Positions 16,757-25,212 are shown, counted from the first letter of the stretch. The stretch is 64,000 nt of DNA from Devosia sp. (GCA_016713105.1 JADJPS010000017.1:248001-312000); one strand, 5' to 3'. Notes: generated from the letters alone by a model not told the origin. Numbers and translations are program-made.

Positions 16757-17704
16757 ATGGCATTGAACGGCCTCACTTCTCCCGCTTCCGGCTCCGCCGC
16801 TCCGCCGGCCGCCCTCATCCAGGATTCGACTGACCGGGCGTTCAAGGCCGATGTCATCGATGCCTCGCTCGAGGCCCCGGTGCTGGTCGATTTCTGGGCC
16901 CCCTGGTGCGGGCCGTGCCGGCAGCTGACGCCCAGTCTGGAGAAGGTCATCAAGGAGAAGGCCGGCAAGATCCGGCTGGTCAAGATCAATATCGACGAGA
17001 ACCCCTCGATCGCCGGCCAGCTCGGCATCCAGTCGATCCCGGCGGTCTTTGCCTTCGCTGGCGGGCGGCCGGTCGATGCCTTCCTCGGCGCCCTGCCCGA
17101 GAGCGAGGTGCGGCGCTTCGCCGACAAGGTGATCGCGGCCGCTCCCGCCGGGCAGCCGGCCGCCGGCTCGATCGAGGAGGAAATCAAGAACGCGATCGCC
17201 GCCGCCGGCGAGGCCCTCGCGGCCGGCGACCTCAACCAGGCCGCGCAGATCTACGGCATGGTGCTGCAACACCAGCCCGACAATGCCGCCGCCCTGATCG
17301 GCATGGCGCGGACCTTCCTCAAGGCCGGAGAGCCCGAGCAGGCCCAGGCGGCGCTCGACGCGGTGCCGGAGGCGGAGCGCAAGGGCGCCGACTACACCTC
17401 GACGCTCGCCGCGCTCAAGCTCATCACCGAGGCAGCGCAGCTCTCCCACGCCGATGAACTGGCGGACCGCCTCGCGCGTAATCCCGACGATCATCAGGCG
17501 CGCTTCGATCTCGCCGTCCGCTACAATGCCGAAGGCAGGCGGCTCGAGGCGGCCGAGGCGCTGGTGGCCCTGATGCGGCGTGACCGGACCTGGAACGAGG
17601 ATGGCGCCCGCAAGAAGCTGCTGGAGCTGTTCGAGGCCTGGGGTCCCAAGGATCCTGCGACCCTGAAGGGGCGCCGGCTGCTCTCGTCGGTGCTGTTCTC
17701 GTAG
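16757..17704 (+). CDS. cnoX: thioredoxin-TPR co-chaperone, CnoX/YbbN family
   Basis: 315 residues. An N-terminal thioredoxin fold (about residues 25-130) has the active site WCGPC at 50-54 and the cis-proline SIPAVF. The C-terminal half is made of TPR-like helices (NQAAQIYGMVLQHQPDNAAALIGMARTFLKAG). Members of this family bind unfolded proteins and hand them to GroEL or DnaK and can protect cysteines from oxidation; alphaproteobacterial members keep CGPC, as here. Start ATG 16757 follows GCAAGGACACTCCG. It is followed 24 bases later by the Lon-domain gene, a common pairing. Confidence 0.9.
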   Translation: MALNGLTSPASGSAAPPAALIQDSTDRAFKADVIDASLEAPVLVDFWAPWCGPCRQLTPSLEKVIKEKAGKIRLVKINIDENPSIAGQLGIQSIPAVFAFAGGRPVDAFLGALPESEVRRFADKVIAAAPAGQPAAGSIEEEIKNAIAAAGEALAAGDLNQAAQIYGMVLQHQPDNAAALIGMARTFLKAGEPEQAQAALDAVPEAERKGADYTSTLAALKLITEAAQLSHADELADRLARNPDDHQARFDLAVRYNAEGRRLEAAEALVALMRRDRTWNEDGARKKLLELFEAWGPKDPATLKGRRLLSSVLFS

Positions 17705-17728
17705 TGGAGTGAACCGGAGGCCCCTGCG

Positions 17729-18394
17729 ATGCTGAAGCGTCCATCCTCACCCGCCGATCTGCCGGCCAGCATCCCGGTGTTCCCGCTCACCGGGGCGCTG
17801 TTGCTGCCCTACGCCCGGCGGCCCCTCAACATCTTCGAACCGCGCTATCTGGAAATGGTCGATCACGCGCTGCGGGGCGACCGGCTGATCGGCCTGATCC
17901 AGCCGCAGGACACCAGCGAGGAGAGCCCGCAGGGTCCGGTGGCGCTGCAGAAGATCGGCACCGTCGGGCGGATCACGCATTTCGAGGAGACCGACGAGGC
18001 GCGCTACTTCGTCATCCTCGAGGGCCTGTGCCGCTTCGAGTTCGTCAAGGAAATCCCGGTGATGACGCCGTTCCGACGCGCCATGATCGCGAGCGCTGCC
18101 TTCGCCTCCGATTTCGACCGCGCCTTCGGCGAGGCTGCGGTCGACCGGCAGCGGTTCCTCAAGATGATGCGGGACTATGCCGAGTTCGGCAATTTCGACC
18201 TCAACTGGGACGAGATCGAAAAGACCGGCACGGCCGACCTGGTGAACTTCTGCTGCATGGTCTCGCCCTATGGCGCCGCCGAGAAGCAGGCGCTGCTCGA
18301 GGCGCAGAGCCTCGAGGCGCGGGCCGAAACGCTGATCGCCATGGCCGAATTCGAGATGGCCAAGGGCGACAACCGGGCCTCTGCGCTCAATTGA
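17729..18394 (+). CDS. LON peptidase substrate-binding domain protein
   Basis: 221 residues holding only the N-terminal LON (PUA-like) domain, without the AAA+ or protease parts, as usual for this stand-alone family. Recognisable stretches are IPVFPLTGALLLPYARRPLNIFEPRYLEMV, GRITHFEET and FVILEGLCRFEFV. It probably recognises misfolded or degradable proteins; the biochemical role of the stand-alone form is not settled. It is co-directional with cnoX and overlaps the Trm112 gene by 4 bases if that gene starts at TTG 18391. Confidence 0.9.
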   Translation: MLKRPSSPADLPASIPVFPLTGALLLPYARRPLNIFEPRYLEMVDHALRGDRLIGLIQPQDTSEESPQGPVALQKIGTVGRITHFEETDEARYFVILEGLCRFEFVKEIPVMTPFRRAMIASAAFASDFDRAFGEAAVDRQRFLKMMRDYAEFGNFDLNWDEIEKTGTADLVNFCCMVSPYGAAEKQALLEAQSLEARAETLIAMAEFEMAKGDNRASALN

Positions 18395-18651
18395 GCGGCG
18401 GCGATGCCCCTCCGACGCTCGAGCCGCGTCATGTCGTGGACAGGCGCACCCTCGAGATGCTGGTGTGCCCGCTGACCAAGACCCGTCTCACCCTCAGCGC
18501 GGACGGCAGTGAACTCATCTCGGTCGCTGCCCACCTCGCCTTCCCCATCCGCAGCGGTGTGCCGATGCTCAGCCTCGACGAGGCCCGCCAGATCGACCCC
18601 GACGAGATGGCCGGCGTACGCGCCCTCGGCGGCGAGTACGGAGGCGGCTGA
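18391..18651 (+). CDS. Trm112 family protein
   Basis: 86 residues from TTG 18391, which overlaps the preceding stop (TTGA); GTG 18436 is an alternative start. The conserved core is RTLEMLVCPLTKTRLTLSADG followed by HLAFPIRSGVPMLSLDEAR, the small Trm112/YcaR beta domain. Family members act as activators or partners of methyltransferases and other enzymes; the bacterial role is not defined. The zinc-binding cysteines of some homologues are reduced to one here (CPL). Confidence 0.83.
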   Translation: MSGGDAPPTLEPRHVVDRRTLEMLVCPLTKTRLTLSADGSELISVAAHLAFPIRSGVPMLSLDEARQIDPDEMAGVRALGGEYGGG

Positions 18652-18731
18652 GGCGAGGGCGATGCCGATCGCCCTGCGCATCCGGGTTGCCGCGGCGCCG
18701 CAGAGCGGCCCGCCCATGGCTGGCTGTGGCT

Positions 18732-18834
18732 AGAGCGCTTCCAGGAAAAGTGACAACGGTTTCCGGTTCGGAAGCGCGACAAGTCAAAGGCTTGGGCGAT
18801 TTCAGCGTTTCAACGAAACGCTGAAATGCTCTAG
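18732..18834. repeat. intergenic palindromic repeat, copy 1
   Basis: About 103 bp beginning AGAGCGCTTCC and ending GCTCTAG. It contains two hairpins: GCGCTTCC with GGAAGCGC, and CAGCGTTTC-AAC-GAAACGCTG. A second copy, roughly 90 percent identical by eye, lies at 58223-58325. It resembles the RIME/Bru-RS type of short dispersed elements of Hyphomicrobiales. It reaches into the 3' end of ubiH and supplies its stop codon (CTA at 18831-18833). Confidence 0.75.
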
Positions 18835-20051
18835 AGGTCGAACCCGCGCAGCAGCCGCGGTCCGCCCCGGTCGATGCCGGCGGCACGGCCGATGAGGAAG
18901 TCCTTGACCGGCCCAAGGCGGTCGACGACGCCGAGCCCCAGGTCCCGCAGCGCCCGCACCGCGGCGATGTCGTTGGAGAACAGCCGGTTCATGCCGTCCG
19001 TCACCATCGCCATCAGCGCGGTGTCCAGTCGCCGCCAGCGCTGGTAGCGCTCGAGCTGGTCGGCACTGCCATGATCGAGCCCGAGCCGCATCGCCTCGAC
19101 CACCACCTCGGCCAGCGCCGCGACATCCTTCAGTCCGAGGTTCAGCCCCTGCCCGGCGATCGGATGCACCACGTGCGCCGCATCGCCGATCAGCGCCAGG
19201 CGCGGCGCGACAAAGCTCTTCGCCAGCTGCAGGCGCAGCGGGAAGGTCTGCACCCCGTCCTCCTCGAGCGTCACGCCCCCGAGGCTCGAGCCCATCACCG
19301 CCTCGATGCGGCGGGCGATCTCGGCCCGGTCCAGCGCCTTGATCGCCGCCGCTGCCTCCAGCGTCTCGGTCCATACCAGCGATGAGCGTCGGCCGGGCAG
19401 CGGCAGGCTGGCAAACGGGCCGGCCGGCCGGAAGTGCTCGTACGCGGTGCCCTCGTGATCGAGCTCGTGCGCGATGGTGGTGACGATGCCTGCCTGCCCG
19501 TAGGCGTGCCCGAAGGTACCGATTCCGGCCATGCTGCGAAGCGCGGAATTGGCGCCGTCGGAAGCGACCACCAGCGGCGCGCTGAGCAGCCTGCCGTCGG
19601 CAAGGCTGATCCGCCCCAGCGCCGGAGTCGCCGAAAAGCCGGTGACCTCGACCGGCGCCACCAGCTCGACCTGGCCCGCAAGCGACTCGAGCAGGGCGGC
19701 GGCAACCGAGGTATTGGGCACGAGGTGCGCGAACGGCTCGCCGGGCGCCACCTCGCCCTCGAAACGCAGGAACAGCGGCCGGGCGATGTCGCCGGTGCCC
19801 GAATCGGTGATCTTCATCTGCCGCACCGGCTCGGCCGCCGACGCCACCCGGTCCCATATCCCCACCTGCTCGAACACGCGCCGCACCCCGGCGGCGATCG
19901 CTGAGGCACGGTAGTCCCTGGGCGCGGCGAAGGCGCGCCGGTCGAGAATGGCGATCGCGATGCCGGGCACGGCGCGCACCAGCGCCAAAGCCAGTGTCAT
20001 CCCTGCCGGTCCGCCGCCGACGATGACGAGATCATGAGTGGGATGGGTCAT
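18831..20051 (-). CDS. ubiH: UbiH/UbiF-family FAD-dependent hydroxylase (ubiquinone biosynthesis)
   Basis: 406 residues, flavin monooxygenase. The N-terminal FAD-binding motif is DLVIVGGGPAGMTLALALV (residues 8-26). Mid-protein comes LVVASDGANSALR, and the second FAD motif is ALIGDAAHVVHPIAGQGLNLGLKDVAALAEVV, which is diagnostic of the UbiH/UbiF/COQ6 group. It hydroxylates the aromatic ring of ubiquinone precursors at the membrane. Alphaproteobacteria often use one such enzyme for several positions, so the precise site (C5, C6 or C1) is unresolved. Its stop codon lies inside the palindromic repeat 18732-18834. Monocistronic, as far as can be seen. Confidence 0.88.
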   Translation of the reverse strand: MTHPTHDLVIVGGGPAGMTLALALVRAVPGIAIAILDRRAFAAPRDYRASAIAAGVRRVFEQVGIWDRVASAAEPVRQMKITDSGTGDIARPLFLRFEGEVAPGEPFAHLVPNTSVAAALLESLAGQVELVAPVEVTGFSATPALGRISLADGRLLSAPLVVASDGANSALRSMAGIGTFGHAYGQAGIVTTIAHELDHEGTAYEHFRPAGPFASLPLPGRRSSLVWTETLEAAAAIKALDRAEIARRIEAVMGSSLGGVTLEEDGVQTFPLRLQLAKSFVAPRLALIGDAAHVVHPIAGQGLNLGLKDVAALAEVVVEAMRLGLDHGSADQLERYQRWRRLDTALMAMVTDGMNRLFSNDIAAVRALRDLGLGVVDRLGPVKDFLIGRAAGIDRGGPRLLRGFDL

Positions 20052-20167
20052 GGCGGCACTCTCCGGAACGGTCGGGTGACAGTGTCGCGCCGCAGCGGCA
20101 GCACGGCAAGCGCCGTCGCGGTCGCAGCGTCAACATGTGCTCAATAGTGCAGCAGCGAATTCCAAGT

Positions 20168-20184
20168 TGCACAAATTGTGTGCA
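20168..20184. promoter_or_regulatory. NtrC-like binding site upstream of glnK
   Basis: TGCACAAATTGTGTGCA is a palindrome of the NtrC type (family consensus TGCACC-N5-GGTGCA), about 100 bases upstream of the sigma-54 promoter at 20281-20296, a normal enhancer distance. It matches 14 of 17 positions with the site upstream of the second amt gene (23424-23440). A further half-site (TTTGTGCAAC) lies near 20239-20248. Confidence 0.65.
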
Positions 20185-20280
20185 GAGTCCGTGGCCCAGC
20201 AGCACCGGGACGACTGCTTTGTCCCCGGCATGGAGTAGTTTGTGCAACGGAATCATGACGTTGGCAAGCCTGGTCGGGTC

Positions 20281-20296
20281 TTGGCACGCGGCTTGA
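20281..20296 (+). promoter_or_regulatory. sigma-54 promoter of glnK-amtB
   Basis: TTGGCACGCGGCTTGA fits the -24/-12 pattern TGGCAC-N5-TTGC/A. The -24 GG and -12 element are spaced correctly, and it sits about 54 bases before the glnK ATG. The near-identical TTGGCACGAGACTTGA precedes the second amt gene. The flanking gap 20052-20349 is otherwise non-coding. Confidence 0.85.
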
Positions 20297-20349
20297 GTCT
20301 GAATGTGCCGATTGGAGACAGTCCAAACCCACTATCGAAAGGGGCATCC

Positions 20350-20688
20350 ATGAAACTGGTGATCGCAATCATCAAGCCGTCGCGGCTGGAAGAGGTCCGG
20401 CAGGCCCTCAACTCGCTCGACGTCCACGGCATGACCGTGACCGAAGTCAAGGGCTATGGCCGGCAGAAGGGCCATTCCGAAATCTACCGCGGCACCGAGT
20501 ATGCGGTGCACTTCCTGCCCAAGCTGAAGATCGAAATCGCTGTCGACGATGCGCAGTCTGACGCCATCGTCTCGGCCATTCGCGAGAGCGCCCAGACCGG
20601 CCGCATCGGCGACGGCAAGATCTTCGTCCTGGACCTGTTGGCCGTCACCCGCATCCGCACCGGCGAAACCGGCGCGGCAGCGCTCTGA
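20350..20688 (+). CDS. glnK: nitrogen regulatory protein P-II (GlnK)
   Basis: 112 residues, the standard PII length. Start ATG 20350 (MKLVIAIIKP) follows GAAAGGGGCATCC. The T-loop carries the uridylylation site Tyr51 in GHSEIYRGTEY, and the C-terminal PROSITE-type stretch DGKIFVLDL is intact. PII trimers sense 2-oxoglutarate and ATP/ADP and block AmtB when nitrogen is plentiful. It is linked to amtB 27 bases downstream, under a sigma-54 promoter, hence probably induced by NtrC on nitrogen limitation. Confidence 0.97.
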   Translation: MKLVIAIIKPSRLEEVRQALNSLDVHGMTVTEVKGYGRQKGHSEIYRGTEYAVHFLPKLKIEIAVDDAQSDAIVSAIRESAQTGRIGDGKIFVLDLLAVTRIRTGETGAAAL

Positions 20689-20714
20689 TGCCGCACCTGT
20701 TTGGAGAAACCACA

Positions 20715-22106
20715 ATGACAGACGCAATGAAGGTGTCGAAACTGGCGGGAGGCGCCGCCCTGGCGTCCTTGCTTCTCGCCCTGCCGGCTCTCGCCCAGGA
20801 CGCGGTCCCCGCCGCCGAGGCCGTGGCGGAGACGGTGGCCGAGGTGGTCGCCACCGTCGACAAGGGCGACACCACCTGGATGCTGATCTCCACCATCCTC
20901 GTGATCGCCATGACCATTCCGGGCCTCGCGCTGTTCTACGGCGGCCTGGTCCGCGCCAAGAACATGCTGAGCGTCCTCATGCAGGTGTTCGCCGGCTTCT
21001 CGATGATGGCCATCCTTTGGGTCATCTACGGCTATTCGCTGGCCTTCAATGGCCCGACCGAGGGTGGCCTTTCGGCCTTCATCGGCGATTTCTCCAAGCT
21101 GTTCCTGTCGGGCGTCACGCCGGACTCGACTGCGGCGACCTTTACCGCCGGCGTCGAGATCCCCGAGCTGACCTTCGTCATCTTCCAGCTCACTTTTGCC
21201 GCCATCACCCCGGCGCTGATCGTCGGCGCCATCGCCGAGCGCATGAAGTTCGGCGCCGTGATGGTGTTCCTCGCCATCTGGTTCACCTTCTCCTACCTGC
21301 CCATCGCGCACATGGTCTGGTTCGGCGGTGGCTACCTGTTCGGCCTGGGCGCCTATGACTTCGCCGGCGGCACTGTGGTGCACATCAATGCCGGCGTCGC
21401 CGGCCTCGTGGCCGCCATTGTGCTCGGGCCGCGCGTCGGCTTCATGAAGGAACCGATCCCGCCGCACAACCTGGTGTGGACCTTCGTCGGCGCCTGCCTG
21501 CTGTGGGTCGGCTGGTTCGGGTTCAACGCCGGCTCCAACCTCGAGGCCACCGGCCTTGCGGCGCAGGCGACGCTGAACACCATCACCGCTCCCGCAGCCG
21601 CGGCGCTCGCCTGGGCCGTCGCCGAGAAGTTCACCCGCGGCCACGCCTCGCTGCTCGGCGCGGCTTCCGGTGCGGTCGCCGGTCTCGTCGCCATCACCCC
21701 GGCAGCCGGATTTGCGGGCTCCATGGGCGCGATCGTCCTCGGTGCCGTCGCTGGCGTGGTCTGCCTGTGGGCCGTGGTGACACTGAAGCCGATGTTCAAG
21801 TACGACGATGCACTCGACGTGTTCGGCGTGCATGGCGTGGGCGGTATCGTCGGCGCTCTGGGCACCGCCATCGTCGCGGCTCCGTCCCTGGGCGGCTACG
21901 CGCTGGGCGACCCGGCGGCCTACAATATCGGCAGCCAGTTCGTCACCCAGCTGATCGCGGTGGTCATCGCCATCGTCTGGTCGGCCGTCGTGACCCTCGT
22001 TGCCATGCTCATCGTCAAGGCCATCTTCGGCGGCGCCCGCGTCACCGAGTCGGCCGAAAGCGACGGGCTCGACATCTCCAGCCACGGCGAGCACGCCTAC
22101 AACTGA
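20715..22106 (+). CDS. amtB: ammonium transporter AmtB (partner of GlnK)
   Basis: 463 residues. ATG 20715 has GGAG nearby; a cleavable signal peptide ending ALPALAQD and a short periplasmic tail precede 11 membrane helices. The hallmark pore features are present: TIPGLALFYGGLVRAKNML in helix one, DFAGGTVVHINAG (Asp160 and twin His168 equivalents) and FGVHGVGGIVGALG (His318 equivalent). It conducts ammonium across the inner membrane and is gated by GlnK encoded just upstream. Downstream there is a GC-rich hairpin ending in TTT. Confidence 0.96.
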   Translation: MTDAMKVSKLAGGAALASLLLALPALAQDAVPAAEAVAETVAEVVATVDKGDTTWMLISTILVIAMTIPGLALFYGGLVRAKNMLSVLMQVFAGFSMMAILWVIYGYSLAFNGPTEGGLSAFIGDFSKLFLSGVTPDSTAATFTAGVEIPELTFVIFQLTFAAITPALIVGAIAERMKFGAVMVFLAIWFTFSYLPIAHMVWFGGGYLFGLGAYDFAGGTVVHINAGVAGLVAAIVLGPRVGFMKEPIPPHNLVWTFVGACLLWVGWFGFNAGSNLEATGLAAQATLNTITAPAAAALAWAVAEKFTRGHASLLGAASGAVAGLVAITPAAGFAGSMGAIVLGAVAGVVCLWAVVTLKPMFKYDDALDVFGVHGVGGIVGALGTAIVAAPSLGGYALGDPAAYNIGSQFVTQLIAVVIAIVWSAVVTLVAMLIVKAIFGGARVTESAESDGLDISSHGEHAYN

Positions 22107-22114
22107 GGTTCCTG

Positions 22115-22152
22115 ACGCGGCGGCGGGACTTCCTCCCCTTGTCGCCGCGTTT
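22115..22152 (+). terminator. terminator after amtB
   Basis: The stem CGCGGCG (22116-22122) and CGCCGCG (22143-22149) are separated by a 20-base loop and followed by TTT. It sits 9 bases after the amtB stop. A second perfect GGAGGGCCGG/CCGGCCCTCC inverted repeat follows at about 22158-22187, without a T run. The rest of 22107-22399 holds nothing I recognise. Confidence 0.6.
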
Positions 22153-22399
22153 GCAGCTGGAGGGCCGGGCCGACCGGTCCGGCCCTCCACCCTGAAGTCT
22201 GACATTGGCCGCGCCTTTCCAGAAGGCGCTCCGCCCGCTGACCGCGGCGTGCAGCTCACGTCCCTCTTGGCCCGCCACAGAGGCTTCCCACTCGCAAACT
22301 GCGTGGGCTGCACACCCCGGTCAACGGCCCAGGATCCGAACCGGGTTCGTGCCCCGCCCCGCCAGACGGAGCCGCCGTTGACCGACCAGTTCGGTGCCG

Positions 22400-23398
22400 T
22401 CAGGCCGTTGTCCGGCGTGGCGCCGCCGTCACCAGCCAGATGCCCAGGCTCACGAGAACCAGCGCCACGACATTTTTCCACTCGAGCACGTTCTCGCCGA
22501 GGAACAGCGCCGACAGCAGCACCCCGAAGATCGGGATGGCGGTGTTGAAGATGGCGATACGGCCGACCGGGTTGTGCTTCAGCAGCACGCTCCACAGCGA
22601 GAACGCCGCCGCCGAGAGCCCCGCGAGGTAGAGCAGCAGCAGCAGCGCCGCGCTGTCGAAGCCGCCGAAGTGACCGCCACCGAGCTGGCCGGCAACCGTC
22701 AGCATCAGTCCGCCGAGCAGCAATTGCCAGCCCGTCATCGTCGCCGGCTCCATGTCGCGGCTCAGCCGCTTGCCATAGATGCCGGCGAGCGAGAACAGCA
22801 GCGCCGCGATGACGATGAAGCCCTCGCCCAGCAGGCTCACCTCGAGGTCGAGTCCGCCACCGGCGAGGTTCACCGTCACCACCCCGGCAAAGCCGAGCAG
22901 GCACCCGAGCAGCCGCCGTCCGGTCAGGCGATCATCGACATAGAGCCAGTGCGCCAGCAGCACCGAAAAGAAGGTGCTGGTCGAGGTGGTGATCGACACC
23001 TTGACCCCGCTCGAGTGGGCGAGCCCAATGTAGTAAAACAGGTACTGTCCGGCGGTGGAAACGAGCCCAAGCACCGCCAGCTCCCCCAGACGCCGCCGGG
23101 CCGGCATGATCGTCCGGCCGGTGGCAAGCCCCAGGCCGAGCAGCAGCAGGCCGGCAAGAGCGAAGCGCACGCCGGCGAACAGCAGTAGCGAGGCGGTGTC
23201 GGCCGGCATGATGCCGAGCATCCCGTAGCCGATCTTCACCCCCGGTACGGCACTGCCCCACAGCAGGCAGCAGGCGAGCGCGACGGCGACGACCACGCGG
23301 CGGTCGGAAAACGGTGAGGCTATGGGCAAGGGGTAGTCCTGGGTTCGTCTCGCACTAGACCCGGCGCCTCTGGCTGGCAAGCAGCCTTCACTGCCCAT
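22400..23398 (-). CDS. EamA/DMT family transporter
   Basis: 332 residues from ATG 23398; the first 30 or so residues are not typical, so the true start may be a later TTG or GTG near 23330. It has ten predicted helices in two EamA repeats (VVVAVALACCLLWGSAVPGVKIGYG opens repeat one; LGEGFIVIAALLFSLAGIYGKRLS opens repeat two), ending with the family-typical PIFGVLLSALFLGENVLEWKNVVALVLVSLGIWLV. These are drug/metabolite exporters or importers of unknown substrate. It is transcribed against both amt genes and sits between them. Confidence 0.88.
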   Translation of the reverse strand: MGSEGCLPARGAGSSARRTQDYPLPIASPFSDRRVVVAVALACCLLWGSAVPGVKIGYGMLGIMPADTASLLLFAGVRFALAGLLLLGLGLATGRTIMPARRRLGELAVLGLVSTAGQYLFYYIGLAHSSGVKVSITTSTSTFFSVLLAHWLYVDDRLTGRRLLGCLLGFAGVVTVNLAGGGLDLEVSLLGEGFIVIAALLFSLAGIYGKRLSRDMEPATMTGWQLLLGGLMLTVAGQLGGGHFGGFDSAALLLLLYLAGLSAAAFSLWSVLLKHNPVGRIAIFNTAIPIFGVLLSALFLGENVLEWKNVVALVLVSLGIWLVTAAPRRTTA

Positions 23399-23423
23399 CG
23401 ATTAGGCTTTGCCGGAGGCATGG

Positions 23424-23440
23424 TGCACAAATGGTAAGCA
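23424..23440. promoter_or_regulatory. NtrC-like binding site upstream of second amt gene
   Basis: TGCACAAATGGTAAGCA matches the glnK site TGCACAAATTGTGTGCA at 14 of 17 positions. It lies about 100 bases before the sigma-54 promoter 23522-23537, the same spacing as at glnK. Confidence 0.6.
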
Positions 23441-23521
23441 TGTGCCTCCGGCCATCGCCCGGTCATTGCCGGGGCCGACCGCTAAGTGCATGAAAGAAAA
23501 GCGGTTGGTGCTGCACTGGCG

Positions 23522-23537
23522 TTGGCACGAGACTTGA
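23522..23537 (+). promoter_or_regulatory. sigma-54 promoter of second ammonium transporter gene
   Basis: TTGGCACGAGACTTGA has a canonical -24/-12 layout and differs from the glnK promoter at only three positions. It lies about 57 bases before the ATG at 23594, again the same arrangement as at glnK. Confidence 0.85.
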
Positions 23538-23593
23538 TTGCGTTGCCTTCAAAATACCCCGGAATGCGAGCCGGGTCACATGGGAGGTCTCAG

Positions 23594-24796
23594 ATGGCGG
23601 AGTCCAATTACGGGCTCGACGTGTTTTTCGTGCTGCTCGGCGCGATCCTGGTCTTTGCAATGCATGGCGGCTTCGCCTTCCTCGAACTGGGCACGGTCAG
23701 GGGCAAGAACCAGGTCAACGCCCTGGTCAAGATCCTTGTCGACTTCGCCTTCTCGACACTGGCCTATTTCCTCGTCGGCTACACCATCGCCTATGGGGTG
23801 ACGTTCTTCCACAATGCTGCGACCCTGGCCGGCGGCGGCGCCGGATTCGCTCCGCAAGGGTTCAGCCTCGTCAAGTTCTTCTTCCTTGCCACCTTCGCGG
23901 CCGCGGTGCCGGCGATCATCTCGGGAGGCATTGCCGAGCGGGCGCGCTTCTGGCCGCAGGTGATGACGGCCTCCGTCATCGTCGGCCTCATCTATCCGTT
24001 CTCGGAAGGCCTGGTGTGGAATTCCAACTACGGCATCCAGGCCTGGCTGATCGCGACCTTCGGCGCCGGCCTCCACGATTTCGCCGGCTCGATCGTCGTC
24101 CACGCCGTCGGCGGCTGGCTGGCGCTCGCCGCGGTGCTGAAGATGGGACCGCGCATCGGCCGCTACGGCCCGCACGGGCGGCCCTTCCCGCCCTCCTCGA
24201 TTCCCTGGCTGGCGCTTGGCACCTGGCTGCTCTGCATCGGCTGGTTCGGCTTCAATGTCATGTCGGCGCAGTCCGTGGCCGGCGTGTCGGGCCTCGTCGC
24301 CATCAATTCGCTGATGGCCATGGTCGGCGGCATCATCGCCGCGGTGATCGCCGGCCGGAACGATCCGGGCTTTGCCCACAACGGGGCGCTGGCCGGGCTG
24401 GTCGCCGTCTGCGCCGGTTCCGACCTCTACCATCCGCTCGGCGCGCTGGTGGTCGGCGCCGTGGCCGGTGTCGTCTTCGTCAAGGGCTTCATCATCACCC
24501 AGGAGAAATTCAAGATCGACGACGTGCTCGGCGTCTGGCCGCTGCACGGCCTGTGCGGCCTGTGGGGCGGCATCGCCGCCGGCATCTTCGGGCTCGAGGC
24601 TTTGGGTGGTATCGGCGGCGTCTCGCCGCTGAGCCAGTTCATCGGCTCGCTGGTTCTGTCCGCCTATGCGCTGGGCGCCGGCTACCTGCTCTACAGCCTC
24701 ACCAGCCGCGTCATCGGCATCCGCCTCTCCGACGCCGACCAGCGTCGCGGCGCCGACCTCGCCATCCACTCCATCGGCTCGAACCCGGAGGGCTGA
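23594..24796 (+). CDS. ammonium transporter, second Amt family member
   Basis: 400 residues. ATG 23594 has GGGAGG 7 bases upstream; unlike the first Amt there is no long signal sequence, and the protein begins close to helix one (YGLDVFFVLLGAILVFAMHGGFAFLELG). The pore residues are kept (LHDFAGSIVVHAVGG and WPLHGLCGLWGG). The YGG of helix one in the first Amt is replaced by FLELGTVR, so the two belong to different Amt subgroups. No second PII gene is adjacent, so GlnK may serve both. The stop is 11 bases from the convergent HxlR gene. Confidence 0.94.
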   Translation: MAESNYGLDVFFVLLGAILVFAMHGGFAFLELGTVRGKNQVNALVKILVDFAFSTLAYFLVGYTIAYGVTFFHNAATLAGGGAGFAPQGFSLVKFFFLATFAAAVPAIISGGIAERARFWPQVMTASVIVGLIYPFSEGLVWNSNYGIQAWLIATFGAGLHDFAGSIVVHAVGGWLALAAVLKMGPRIGRYGPHGRPFPPSSIPWLALGTWLLCIGWFGFNVMSAQSVAGVSGLVAINSLMAMVGGIIAAVIAGRNDPGFAHNGALAGLVAVCAGSDLYHPLGALVVGAVAGVVFVKGFIITQEKFKIDDVLGVWPLHGLCGLWGGIAAGIFGLEALGGIGGVSPLSQFIGSLVLSAYALGAGYLLYSLTSRVIGIRLSDADQRRGADLAIHSIGSNPEG

Positions 24797-24807
24797 ACGG
24801 CTATCGT

Positions 24808-25212
24808 TCACGCGGCGCGGGCGAAATCCTCGCGTGCGGCGCGGATCGCCGGGTGGTTGGCATAGGCCCATTCCACCAGCGCCGCGAGCGGGGTGAGAAA
24901 GCTCCGGCCGAGCGGCGACAGCCGGTACTCGACGCTTGGCGGTGTCGTCGGGAACACCGTCCGTTCGATCATCCCATTGGCCTGCAGTTCGCGCAGCGTC
25001 TGGGTCAGCATGCGCTGGCTGATATCGCCGATGGCGCGCTTCAGCTCTCCGAACCGGTGGGGCCGCTCGGCCAGCGTGGTGACGATCAGCACGCTCCACT
25101 TGTCGGCCAGCTGGTCGAGCACGTTGCGCACCGGGCACTGCGCGGGATCGTCATACTGCGCCTTCATGCGGCTGAAGTGCGGGGCGAGTGTCCGGGCGTC
25201 GAGACCGGTCAT
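24808..25212 (-). CDS. HxlR-family transcriptional regulator
   Basis: 134 residues with one winged helix. The family signature is complete: CPVRNVLDQLADKWSVLIVTTLAERPHRFGELKRAI, ISQRMLTQTLRELQANGMIERTVFPTTPPSVEYRLSPLG. The single Cys in CPV is the redox/electrophile sensor in QorR/YodB-type members. A start at ATG 25167 (MKAQYDDPAQCPV) is also possible. It is divergent from a QorB-like NADPH oxidoreductase, a pair conserved in many proteobacteria, so it probably represses that gene and itself and responds to quinones or other electrophiles (inference). Confidence 0.9.
   Translation of the reverse strand: MTGLDARTLAPHFSRMKAQYDDPAQCPVRNVLDQLADKWSVLIVTTLAERPHRFGELKRAIGDISQRMLTQTLRELQANGMIERTVFPTTPPSVEYRLSPLGRSFLTPLAALVEWAYANHPAIRAAREDFARAA

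Noticed and set aside
22158..22187. Perfect GGAGGGCCGG / CCGGCCCTCC hairpin as a second amtB terminator
   Set aside because: It has no T run on either side; it is mentioned with the first terminator but not listed as a terminator itself.
20484..22904. An 806-codon minus-strand open frame covering glnK-amtB
   Set aside because: It runs antisense to amtB and across a non-coding gap, with low-complexity His/Asp/Gly content. AmtB and GlnK are unmistakable on the plus strand.
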